From Anaerolineaceae bacterium UBA5311 (GTDB taxonomy: Bacteria; Chloroflexota; Anaerolineae; Anaerolineales; Anaerolineaceae): a stretch of 31,007 nucleotides of DNA. Shown in pieces: positions 24,822 through 31,007 of the stretch. Made by a program: the position numbers and the translations under genes. The stretch lies in contig DHRN01000103.1 in assembly GCA_002411175.1 (NCBI GenBank), forward strand, positions 37,913 to 68,919, read 5' to 3'. Below the pieces are notes generated by a model, which worked only from the letters and a program-made list of their open reading frames with translations, was not told the origin of the DNA and did no database searches. Each line of letters begins with the position of its first letter. The stretch's first letter is position 1.

Positions 24822-25763
24822 CTACTTTTTCTCTACCACCCTCAGCTTCGCGCTGCGGGCTCTCGGGTTTTCTTTTATCTCCTCTTCAGACGCTGTGATT
24901 GGTCTGGAGGTGAGAATTTTCACGCTTGCCCTATGCCCGCAGGTACAAATCACCTGTTCGGGTGGGCAAATACAATCGATGCTCTCCCGTTTGAAAGCTT
25001 GTTTGACCAGCCTGTCTTCCAAAGAGTGGAAACTGATCACTGCCAGCCGACCTCCCGGGGTTAAAAGCGCTATCAGGTTTGGTATCGCTTCTTCCACGAC
25101 CCTCAGCTCATCGTTTACAGCGATCCGAATGGCTTGAAAAGTTCGTGTTGCCGGGTCGATTTTGCTGCGACCTCTCCCGACTGCCGAGCGGACAACTTCT
25201 GCGAGTTGAAAAGTGGTCTCAATCGGTCGGTTCTCCACGATCTTTCTGGCTATTCGCCTTGATAAGCGCTCTTCGCCATATCTCCAGATGATGTCAGCCA
25301 AGTCCTTTTCACTGATCGTGTTTACCAGCTCAGCTGCGCTTTGCCCTGTGGTCGGGTCGAAACGCATATCCAGCGGGGCATCGTACCGAAAGGAGAATCC
25401 CCGCTCTTGCTGGTCAAGCTGCATCGAGGAAACACCCAGATCCATCAGGATTCCATCGACACTATCCCAACCTGTTCGTTGCAAGATTCTCGCCGCGTCT
25501 GAATAAGAGCCGTGAATCACGATGGCGCGATCTCCAAAAGGCTGCAGCCGCTCCCTGGTCAGTTGTACCGCTGTAGGGTCGAGATCCAAAGCAACTAATT
25601 TGCCCCCAGGCGAACTTGCCTGCAGGATCCCTTCAGCATGACCACCGGCACCGGCTGTACAGTCCAGGTAGTACCCGAAATTTTTGGGAGTCAGATATTC
25701 GATTGTTTCTTGGTAAAGTACTGGGCGGTGCGGTTCTGAGACCGACGACACCGCGTTCATCAT
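24822..25763 (-). CDS. rsmH: 16S rRNA (cytosine1402-N4)-methyltransferase
   Basis: SAM-dependent enzyme (MraW) that methylates C1402 of 16S rRNA. The protein is 313 residues. HRPVLYQETIEYL leads to the SAM loop DCTAGAGGH (34-42), then LDLDP, ILMDLGVSSMQLD, RGFSFRYDAPLDMR and ISFHSLEDRLVK. The CPPEQVICTCGH segment and a C-terminal PRARSAKLR are typical. Two ATG codons are in tandem. The first (25763) overlaps the mraZ TGA. Confidence 0.97.
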   Translation of the reverse strand: MMNAVSSVSEPHRPVLYQETIEYLTPKNFGYYLDCTAGAGGHAEGILQASSPGGKLVALDLDPTAVQLTRERLQPFGDRAIVIHGSYSDAARILQRTGWDSVDGILMDLGVSSMQLDQQERGFSFRYDAPLDMRFDPTTGQSAAELVNTISEKDLADIIWRYGEERLSRRIARKIVENRPIETTFQLAEVVRSAVGRGRSKIDPATRTFQAIRIAVNDELRVVEEAIPNLIALLTPGGRLAVISFHSLEDRLVKQAFKRESIDCICPPEQVICTCGHRASVKILTSRPITASEEEIKENPRARSAKLRVVEKK

Positions 25764-26209
25764 TTTCCTCTACTTGCCGTGATATCCAGGGATGCCCAGG
25801 CTTGAGACTGTGCTTCAGGATCGTGATTGGCTTCTTCAAAAGCCTCCAAACGGTCTGACGCCCAGATTTCAAAACTGTCTCCCACCCCTATGATGATCAC
25901 GCTTTCCTCGATCCCAGCCAACTTCCGCAAGTGTAGCGGGATGAGGATGCGCCCTGCTGTGTCATATGTCAGTTCCGCGGAAGAGCCTAAGATTTCCCGC
26001 CTGAAAGATCGCAGGTTTGGGTCGGTGATGGAAATCCTGTTGATTGACTCAGCGATGATATCGAAAGTATCCTTCGCGTAAGCCATCAGGTTGCCGTCCA
26101 GACCCTTGGTGACACAAACAACACCGTCCGTGGTTCTATCCCGGAAGGTGGAAGGAACAGTCATCCTGCCCTTTTTGTCGATGTTATGTTCGTATCGCCC
26201 GTAAAACAT
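25760..26209 (-). CDS. mraZ: Transcriptional regulator MraZ
   Basis: DNA-binding protein with two AbrB/SpoVT-type repeats that autoregulates the dcw operon. The protein is 149 residues from ATG 26209. The two DxxGRxxxP signatures are DKKGRMTVP at 11-19 and DTAGRILIP at 83-91. The MFYGRYEHNIDKKGR start is typical. In-frame codons up to 26305 would run through the operator repeats and are not credible. The ribosome site is weak (GAAGAG about 11 nt away). As first gene of the cluster, downstream of 10-bp phased TGACA repeats, it very likely binds its own leader. Confidence 0.96.
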   Translation of the reverse strand: MFYGRYEHNIDKKGRMTVPSTFRDRTTDGVVCVTKGLDGNLMAYAKDTFDIIAESINRISITDPNLRSFRREILGSSAELTYDTAGRILIPLHLRKLAGIEESVIIIGVGDSFEIWASDRLEAFEEANHDPEAQSQAWASLDITASRGK

Positions 26210-26271
26210 TTGTTCTATTCTCTTCTTTAAGCACCGAAGCGCCTCTTTTGGCGCTCCATTTTCGGTTTTTG

Positions 26272-26306
26272 TGACACTCTCTGACACTTTATGACAAACT
26301 TTCACA
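26272..26306 (-). promoter_or_regulatory. Phased direct repeats, probable MraZ operator
   Basis: On the plus strand TGACA occurs at 26272-26276, 26282-26286 and 26292-26296. A one-mismatch copy, TCACA, lies at 26302-26306, so all four are exactly 10 bp apart. On the minus strand this gives AGTGTCA units, close to the AAAGTG(T/G)-N3 tandem boxes described for Mycoplasma MraZ. The repeats cover the predicted start site and early leader of mraZ. Confidence 0.78.
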
Positions 26307-26307
26307 C

Positions 26308-26336
26308 ATTATAGGTTATTTGCCGCAAAATATCAA
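26308..26336 (-). promoter_or_regulatory. dcw operon promoter (mraZ)
   Basis: Minus strand: TTGATA at 26331-26336, a 17-bp spacer, then TATAAT at 26308-26313. The match to the housekeeping sigma consensus is 11 of 12 with ideal spacing. Transcription should begin near 26301, inside the repeat array, with a leader of about 90 nt to the mraZ ATG. Confidence 0.85.
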
Positions 26337-26453
26337 GGAATTTTGAATAGCAATTTGGGAATCTGCGCAAATTGGTGTTGTGAGGTTGGTATATATAAGC
26401 TTATCGTGCCTGCCCCGTAATTGAGATTGCCTGGGTTCAACCTGACGCCGACA

Positions 26454-26497
26454 TGATTACAATCAGGTGGAGATGAACGAAGGATTTGCATTATAAT
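26454..26497 (+). promoter_or_regulatory. Candidate kinase promoter with upstream inverted repeat
   Basis: TATAAT at 26492-26497 ends 7 bp before the kinase ATG. No TTGACA-like -35 is seen at 16-18 bp. A perfect inverted repeat, TGATT-AC-AATCA at 26454-26465, lies upstream where an activator could sit. The -10 is clear. The role of the repeat is a guess. Confidence 0.45.
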
Positions 26498-26504
26498 CAC
26501 CTCT

Positions 26505-27758
26505 ATGGAAATGCCCAGCCTGCTCAACGACCGCTATCAGCTCCAGGAAACCTCCGGGACGGGAGGGATGGCAGTGGTGTACAAAGCAAAAGACCTGATG
26601 CTCGAAAGAAGCGTGGCGGTCAAAGCACTGCGCGAAGATTTCTCAAAAGACCCAGCTTTTCGCGAGCGTTTCAGACAGGAAGCCCGGGCGGCAGCCAACC
26701 TCTCACACCCCAACATTGTCACCGTCCACGATTTTGGTCTCGACCAGGGGCATCTCTTCATCGTTATGGAATATATTCCTGGCACAGACCTGAAAACGCT
26801 CACCAAGCAAAAAGAGCGTTTCCAGGTTCCCGAAGCGCTGGAATTGATGATCCAGGCTTGCGGCGGCATCGGCTATGCCCACCGGGCTGGCTTGGTGCAT
26901 TGCGATGTCAAACCCCACAATCTGCTGGTCACACCTGAAGCCCGCCTTAAAGTGACCGATTTTGGCATTGCCAGGGCATTGGCGACCATCTCCCCCGACG
27001 AACGCAGCGAAGTCGTCTGGGGCTCACCGCACTACTTCTCCCCCGAACAAGCCGGCGGACGACCCCCTTCGCCAGCTTCGGATGTGTATTCTCTTGGTGT
27101 GATTCTTTACGAGATGCTCACCGGCAGATTACCCTTCATTGCCCCGGATTCTGCTGAGCTTGCGCGTATGCATCGCGAAGAAAAGCCGGTTTCACCCAGT
27201 TATTACAACCCCAATATCCCCACAGCGTTGGAAGAGATCATCTTGAAAGTGCTCTCCAAAGAACCTTCCCAACGTTATCGCACCGCCGACCAATTGGGGC
27301 GCTTGCTCCTGAGGTTGTATGACAGCAGCCCCAATCACGATCAGACCATGTCATTTGTCCGGGATACTTTTCAACGCTCCAGGAACGGGACTTATTCAGG
27401 GAATTTTCCCGAACAATCCGGAAATAGTGCTGAGGTCTCCCCCCAGGAACATATCTATGTTTCCAAATCAACCTCAGAGGCTTTCCCTGGTCAAGCTCCT
27501 TATCCAACTAATGAAGAAGCTTTTGACACTCCCTATGAACAGCGTGCTGGTCTGCCTGGGTTGTTTCAATCCATAAAAGATTTCTTTAATCGCAACAAAC
27601 AAACTTTTTCAGATTACGACGATTACCCCGGAGAAGATATTCTGGACAAGCCCCAAAAAATCGACTGGAAGACCTGGATTTTGGGATTTGTCGCCAGTTT
27701 GTTGTTGATCGGTTTGATCCCGTTTTGGCTGTACATCTACTGGATATTGCAGCCCTAG
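26505..27758 (+). CDS. Hanks-type Ser/Thr protein kinase, C-terminally membrane-anchored
   Basis: PknB/PrkC-like kinase, 417 residues. The Gly loop GTGGMAVV is at 18-25, catalytic Lys is K40, the helix C Glu is about E59, the catalytic loop HCDVKPHN is at 132-139, DFG at 152-154 and SPEQA near 179. HCD replaces HRD, so this is a non-RD kinase. The kinase domain ends near 272. An acidic, Ser/Pro-rich linker of about 115 residues leads to one membrane helix at about 391-414, after which only two or three residues remain. There are no PASTA repeats or external sensor. No Shine-Dalgarno is visible, so the mRNA may be leaderless. It is divergent from mraZ, with rpe 6 nt downstream, matching the prkC neighbourhood of Firmicutes. 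Confidence 0.93.
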   Translation: MEMPSLLNDRYQLQETSGTGGMAVVYKAKDLMLERSVAVKALREDFSKDPAFRERFRQEARAAANLSHPNIVTVHDFGLDQGHLFIVMEYIPGTDLKTLTKQKERFQVPEALELMIQACGGIGYAHRAGLVHCDVKPHNLLVTPEARLKVTDFGIARALATISPDERSEVVWGSPHYFSPEQAGGRPPSPASDVYSLGVILYEMLTGRLPFIAPDSAELARMHREEKPVSPSYYNPNIPTALEEIILKVLSKEPSQRYRTADQLGRLLLRLYDSSPNHDQTMSFVRDTFQRSRNGTYSGNFPEQSGNSAEVSPQEHIYVSKSTSEAFPGQAPYPTNEEAFDTPYEQRAGLPGLFQSIKDFFNRNKQTFSDYDDYPGEDILDKPQKIDWKTWILGFVASLLLIGLIPFWLYIYWILQP

Positions 27759-27764
27759 AGGAAA

Positions 27765-28427
27765 ATGATGGATGTTTTAATTGCCCCTTCAATTCTTTCT
27801 GCTAATCTGACTAATCTTGGCGCTGATCTTCGCGCCTGCGAAGCGGGCGGCGCGGATGCCATTCATATCGATGTCATGGACGGCAGCTACGTCCCCAACA
27901 TCACCTTTGGTCCCGACATTGTCAGAGCCTGCAAAAGGATAACAGACCTCCCGCTGGATGTACACCTGATGATCGTCGAACCAGAAAGACACATCAAAAC
28001 TTTTGTTGATGCTGGCGCCGACATCATTACGGTGCATTACGAAACCTGCCCACATATCCACCGCACGCTGCAAACTATCCGCGAGATGGGCGTAAAAGCC
28101 GGGTTAACTTTCAATCCGGGTACACCAGTGAATGCGATCAATTACCTGGGAGATCTGATTGACCAGGTCTTGATCATGTCGGTCAACCCGGGGTTTGGAG
28201 GGCAGAAATTTATCCCTGCCAGCCTGCGAAAAATTTCGGTCGTTAAGCAGCTTTTATCCGAATGGGATTCCAACGCGATGATCCAGGTCGATGGCGGCAT
28301 ATCTGTTGAGACCATTGCTGAAGTCTTTCAGTCTGGCGCCAGGAACTTTGTAGCCGGTACAGCCGTGTTCGCGCATCCGAATGGAATTGCCGCTGGAATT
28401 GCCGCCCTCAGGGCAGCTTTACCTTAA
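27765..28427 (+). CDS. rpe: Ribulose-phosphate 3-epimerase
   Basis: TIM-barrel enzyme interconverting ribulose 5-phosphate and xylulose 5-phosphate in the pentose phosphate pathway. The protein is 220 residues, standard length. Active-site motifs are the N-terminal APSILSAN, HIDVMDGSYVPN (34-45), the metal-binding HLMI, MSVNPGFGGQKF and QVDGGI. Two tandem ATG codons (27765, 27768) follow GAGGAAA. It begins 6 nt after the kinase stop, so the two are probably one transcript, as prkC-rsgA-rpe is in Bacillus. Confidence 0.97.
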   Translation: MMDVLIAPSILSANLTNLGADLRACEAGGADAIHIDVMDGSYVPNITFGPDIVRACKRITDLPLDVHLMIVEPERHIKTFVDAGADIITVHYETCPHIHRTLQTIREMGVKAGLTFNPGTPVNAINYLGDLIDQVLIMSVNPGFGGQKFIPASLRKISVVKQLLSEWDSNAMIQVDGGISVETIAEVFQSGARNFVAGTAVFAHPNGIAAGIAALRAALP

Positions 28428-28432
28428 AATCA

Positions 28433-28455
28433 AAAAAGCCGCTGGGCGACTTTTT
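28433..28455. terminator. Bidirectional terminator between rpe and rpmB
   Basis: AAAAAGCCGC (28433-28442) pairs with GCGACTTTTT (28446-28455), one wobble pair, around a 3-nt loop. The A and T runs on either side give a U tail on both strands. It serves the convergent rpe (plus) and rpmB (minus). Confidence 0.8.
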
Positions 28456-28478
28456 GACGATTTGTTTTGGTGAAGAAA

Positions 28479-28664
28479 CTAACGATAAGCCTTGGTCAGG
28501 GTTTTGATGCAGCGCGCGCAAAGCACTTTGCGAACTTTCTTTCCGTCTTCATATACGGAAACCCGCTGCAGGTTTGGGCGAAACTTTCGCCGGGTTGCGA
28601 CGAGTGAGTGACTGCGATTATGACCGAAGGTGGTGGTTTTTCCACACTGACTGCACTTTGCCAT
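28479..28664 (-). CDS. rpmB: 50S ribosomal protein L28
   Basis: Small ribosomal protein bL28, 61 residues. It starts MAKCSQCGKTTTFGHNRSHS, the conserved L28 N-terminus. Two CxxC pairs (CSQC near the start, CARC near the end) form a zinc ribbon, so this is the Cys-containing (C+) form. RRKFRPNLQRV is the basic rRNA-binding part. AAAGG lies upstream of the ATG. It diverges from the YloU/YloV pair, as in Bacillus. Confidence 0.97.
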   Translation of the reverse strand: MAKCSQCGKTTTFGHNRSHSLVATRRKFRPNLQRVSVYEDGKKVRKVLCARCIKTLTKAYR

Positions 28665-28681
28665 CTCAATACCTTTCTTGC

Positions 28682-28687
28682 ATTATA
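28682..28687 (-). promoter_or_regulatory. -10 element of rpmB
   Basis: Minus-strand TATAAT at 28682-28687 would start RNA near 28675, 11 nt before the rpmB ATG. No good -35 is present. The -35 position falls in the spacer of the inverted repeat at 28696-28721. Confidence 0.45.
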
Positions 28688-28695
28688 ATATCGAT

Positions 28696-28721
28696 TTGCG
28701 CGTAACTCCTCACACGCGCAA
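28696..28721. promoter_or_regulatory. Inverted repeat between rpmB and yloU-like gene
   Basis: TTGCGCGT (28696-28703) and ACGCGCAA (28714-28721) are perfect 8-bp inverted arms with a 10-bp spacer. The arm centres are 18 bp apart, about two helical turns, as expected for a dimeric regulator. The site sits midway between divergent -10 elements and covers both -35 positions. Confidence 0.55.
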
Positions 28722-28726
28722 GCGTT

Positions 28727-28732
28727 TATACT
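28727..28732 (+). promoter_or_regulatory. Candidate -10 of the yloU-fakA operon
   Basis: TATACT at 28727-28732, plus strand, would start RNA near 28739, 25 nt before the first possible ATG. The -35 position (28704-28709) is AACTCC, a poor match, and lies inside the inverted-repeat spacer. Confidence 0.4.
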
Positions 28733-28763
28733 ACCAGAGATTATCGAAATAATCAAGGTTTTT

Positions 28764-29138
28764 ATGGAGAAGAGAGCTAACATGACAACACAAGAAAATC
28801 CTATGGGAAGAATTTACATCCTCTCACAAGCGATCAGGACAGTTGCCCGCAATGCTGCCTTACAGTCTTACGGTGTAATCAGCCTGACCCCTGGCACGGT
28901 GGGTGAATCTGTCTCCAGGTTTTTCAACCGCGATGCCGATTTTGGAGTGATTGTAAAAAGTGAAGACGACGGGGTCAGTCTGGAACTGAACCTGATCATT
29001 GAATATGGCTTGCGCATCAAAACGGTCACCGACCTGGTGGCTGAGAGCGTTAAATATGCTGTAGAAAAAACGATGGCGGTGCCGGTAAAACGTGTGGATG
29101 TCCACGTCAGAGGCTTGAGAGTGAGCAATCCGGACTAA
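28764..29138 (+). CDS. Asp23/Gls24 family protein (YloU-like)
   Basis: Envelope stress-associated protein of the Asp23/Gls24 family. It is 124 residues from ATG 28764 (AAGG 6 nt upstream), or 118 from ATG 28782 (GAGAG upstream). The second start gives the more usual N-terminus MTTQENPMGRIYILSQAI. The core has IYILSQAIRTVARNAAL, a GVISLTPG turn, LELNLIIEYGLRIKTV and VESVKYAVEKTM-like helices, ending with the VKRVDVHVRGLRV strand. The function is poorly known. The gene pairs with fakA here (16 nt apart) as yloU does with yloV in Bacillus. Confidence 0.9.
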   Translation: MEKRANMTTQENPMGRIYILSQAIRTVARNAALQSYGVISLTPGTVGESVSRFFNRDADFGVIVKSEDDGVSLELNLIIEYGLRIKTVTDLVAESVKYAVEKTMAVPVKRVDVHVRGLRVSNPD

Positions 29139-29154
29139 CCGGCACAGGTGAAAA

Positions 29155-30837
29155 ATGAATCAAAACAAATATATCCTTCCTGACGAAGATGTGCGTCACC
29201 AATTATTGCAGTCACCAATCGATGGTGATGGATTGATGCTGCTGTTTGAAGCCGGTTTGATCTGGCTGACTACCAACCAGGCTTATGTCAACTCATTGAA
29301 TGTTTTTCCGGTCCCCGATGGAGACACGGGAACAAACATGGTCTTGACCATGCAGGCAGCTTTCAATGAAGCCGTTTCCAAACGAACCCAAAACGTCGGT
29401 GGCGCTGCAAAGAACTTTGCCCAGGGTGCTCTGATGGGTGCCCGCGGTAACTCCGGAGTGATCCTGTCCCAGATTTGGCGCGGTTTCGCCAGGGCGCTTG
29501 ATCATTACGAAACCATGGATACCAATTTGCTCGTCCGTGCCATGCAGGAGGCGCGCAATACCGCCTATAAAGGCGTGGTCAAACCGGTCGAGGGCACCAT
29601 TCTGACTGTTATGAAGGATATGACAACCGGTGCCGAAGACGCCTTCAGGAGCAATGCCAGCTTGAGTGAAATGCTCCTGGCAATTGTTGAAGCTGGTGAT
29701 GTAAGCGTCCAAAACACCCCCGAATTGCTGCCCGTGCTCAAGCAAGCCGGTGTGGTCGACTCGGGAGGTATGGGGCTCTATTACATTTTTGAAGGCATGC
29801 TGCGAATGCTGCAGGGTGAATCACTGGATCCGTCCGGGGCTGTTTTGAAGCCCCTGGCAGAGCTGGACCTGGCAAATGCAATGGAAACCGTTGAAGAAGG
29901 GCAGGATTACGAGGTCGTGATCGATTTCGCCCCCCATCAAGGCTTTCTGCTCGAAAAATATTACGAAGATCTCGCTCAAATCGGCACGAGTATCCAGGTC
30001 GGTGAAGGTGAAGGCATCTACCGAATGCACATCCATACGGAACTGCACCGCCGGTTTGATCCGATCACCTATACCGAAACCCAGGGAACCGTAAAAAAGG
30101 TCATGATGGAAAACCTTCTCGACCAGGTAAATGGGCGCGACAGCAATGAAAAACAGCTTGAGCTTGTCCCGGTCAATCCGGGGGAAATCGCCGTTGTGGC
30201 AGTTTCTCCTGGCAAAGGCTTGTCTTCCATTTTTGCCAGTTTGGGCGTCTCGGCGATTGTCGAGGGCGGTCAGACCATGAACCCCAGCGTGGAGGAACTG
30301 GTCAGAGCGTTTGAAAATTTGCCTACAGATAAAGTCATTATTTTGCCTAATAATAAAAACATCATCCTGGCTGCACAAAATGCAGCCAAAGTAAGCGTCA
30401 AACAAATATCGATTATCCCGACGCGCAACGCCCCCCAGGGCTTCGCTGCCATGCTGCGGCTCAACCCGGAAGGCACACTCGAAGAGAATGAAGAATCGAT
30501 GAAAGAAGCCATCCAGGAAGTACACACCGGTGAGATCACCGTTGCAACCCGCTCGGTTGAAATTGATGGTGTGGACGTAGAAAAGGGAGAGGTCATTGCC
30601 CTTTACGACGGTAAGTTGGTTTCTTCCGCTCAGACCATCGAAGCCGCGATCGGGAATCTGTTGGAGAAAGCGGATATGGACGAAGTTGAGCGGGTCACCT
30701 TCTTTTATGGTGAAGGTTTGAACCAGACCCAGGCAAATCAGCTCTCAGACGGTGTTCGCAAGGCTTATCCCGATGTCGAAATCGAAATCCACAACGGCGG
30801 TCAACCGCACTACCAGCTGATCATCGCCTTTGAATGA
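29155..30837 (+). CDS. fakA: Fatty acid kinase catalytic subunit FakA (DAK2/YloV family)
   Basis: ATP-binding kinase that, with a FakB lipid carrier, phosphorylates exogenous or recycled fatty acids for phospholipid synthesis. The protein is 560 residues, close to YloV. The N-terminal DAK2/DhaL domain carries the nucleotide and magnesium motif PVPDGDTGTNM (52-62), GARGNSGVILSQI (95-107) and DSGGMGLYY (202-210). A middle domain and a DegV-like C-terminal region (about 335-560) follow. The HIHT segment near 290 is where the FakA middle-domain zinc site lies. AGGTG precedes the ATG. No fakB is in the window, so the partner must be elsewhere. Confidence 0.93.
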   Translation: MNQNKYILPDEDVRHQLLQSPIDGDGLMLLFEAGLIWLTTNQAYVNSLNVFPVPDGDTGTNMVLTMQAAFNEAVSKRTQNVGGAAKNFAQGALMGARGNSGVILSQIWRGFARALDHYETMDTNLLVRAMQEARNTAYKGVVKPVEGTILTVMKDMTTGAEDAFRSNASLSEMLLAIVEAGDVSVQNTPELLPVLKQAGVVDSGGMGLYYIFEGMLRMLQGESLDPSGAVLKPLAELDLANAMETVEEGQDYEVVIDFAPHQGFLLEKYYEDLAQIGTSIQVGEGEGIYRMHIHTELHRRFDPITYTETQGTVKKVMMENLLDQVNGRDSNEKQLELVPVNPGEIAVVAVSPGKGLSSIFASLGVSAIVEGGQTMNPSVEELVRAFENLPTDKVIILPNNKNIILAAQNAAKVSVKQISIIPTRNAPQGFAAMLRLNPEGTLEENEESMKEAIQEVHTGEITVATRSVEIDGVDVEKGEVIALYDGKLVSSAQTIEAAIGNLLEKADMDEVERVTFFYGEGLNQTQANQLSDGVRKAYPDVEIEIHNGGQPHYQLIIAFE

Positions 30838-30848
30838 CCCAATAACCA

Positions 30849-31007
30849 CCCCCTCAATTGAAGGCGTCATTGTTGTACCCCCTCTTCAGAGGGGGTCGGT
30901 GTTGTACCCCCTCTTTAGAGGGGGGCAGGGGGGTGAGAGAATTGGGAATAGCTGTGAATTTGTTGTGGAATCCATTTTTGTTATTTACCACCCCCTCTTT
31001 AGAGGGG
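30849..31007. repeat. Tandem 29-bp palindromic repeat units
   Basis: Three units start CCCCCTC at 30849, 30878 and 30907, exactly 29 bp apart. The second and third contain CCCCCTCT-NN-AGAGGGGG palindromes (30878-30895 and 30907-30924). A further CCCCCTCTTTAGAGGGG begins at 30991 and is cut by the window end. Units 1 and 2 end in TTGTTGTA or GTGTTGTA. No gene is present in this 170-bp tail. Confidence 0.85.

Noticed and set aside
30849..31007. CRISPR array at the right end
   Set aside because: The period is 29 bp with no spacers between units. The units themselves are palindromic and degenerate, and no cas gene is near.

Overview
The window looks like a chromosomal segment of an anaerobic or facultative bacterium, most likely Chloroflexota (Anaerolineae-like). 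That placement is an inference from gene content: a complete peptidoglycan/division (dcw) cluster headed by mraZ, an adenosylcobalamin-dependent (class II) ribonucleotide reductase, a COG2403-type GTPase, a Hanks-type kinase, and a zinc-ribbon L28. No marker here fixes the phylum. Almost every base belongs to recognisable housekeeping genes. I see no phage, transposase, toxin-antitoxin, defence or biosynthetic island, and no CRISPR.

Layout. (1) 1-4761, plus strand: argS, a cyclic-2,3-diphosphoglycerate-synthetase-like GTPase ending at a strong terminator, then obgE. (2) 4844-8547, minus strand: an operon nrdR-nrdJ-deoxynucleoside kinase, read from 8547 down. Two NrdR boxes lie 30 bp apart at its promoter. 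(3) 8548-9151: the only long gap, holding the nrdR promoter/operator, a palindrome, a small repeat element and a hairpin after ftsZ. (4) 9152-26209, minus strand: a 17-kb dcw operon in the order mraZ, rsmH, ftsL-like, ftsI, murF, mraY, murD, ftsW, murG, cvpA-like, murC, murB, ddl, ftsQ, ftsA, ftsZ. Most neighbours overlap or are a few bases apart. It starts from a near-consensus promoter (TTGATA-17-TATAAT) next to 10-bp phased TGACA repeats, the probable MraZ operator. (5) 26505-28427, plus strand: Ser/Thr kinase and rpe. (6) rpmB (minus) diverges from an Asp23/YloU gene and a FakA/YloV gene (plus).

How the genes work together. The dcw block makes lipid II (MurB, C, D, F, Ddl, MraY, MurG) and builds the septum (FtsZ, A, Q, L-like, W, I). 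The kinase and its neighbours reproduce the Firmicutes prkC-rpe-rpmB-yloU-yloV neighbourhood, so kinase signalling sits divergently beside the division operon. The nrd operon couples de novo dNTP synthesis, its repressor and a salvage kinase.

The points most worth checking are a MurG lacking the usual His and HEQN motifs, a 77-nt ftsW/murG overlap, the phased mraZ and nrdR operators, an inverted repeat between rpmB and yloU, and copies of one GC-rich palindromic repeat family at both window ends, where an assembly could have broken. I found no clearly new multi-gene system.
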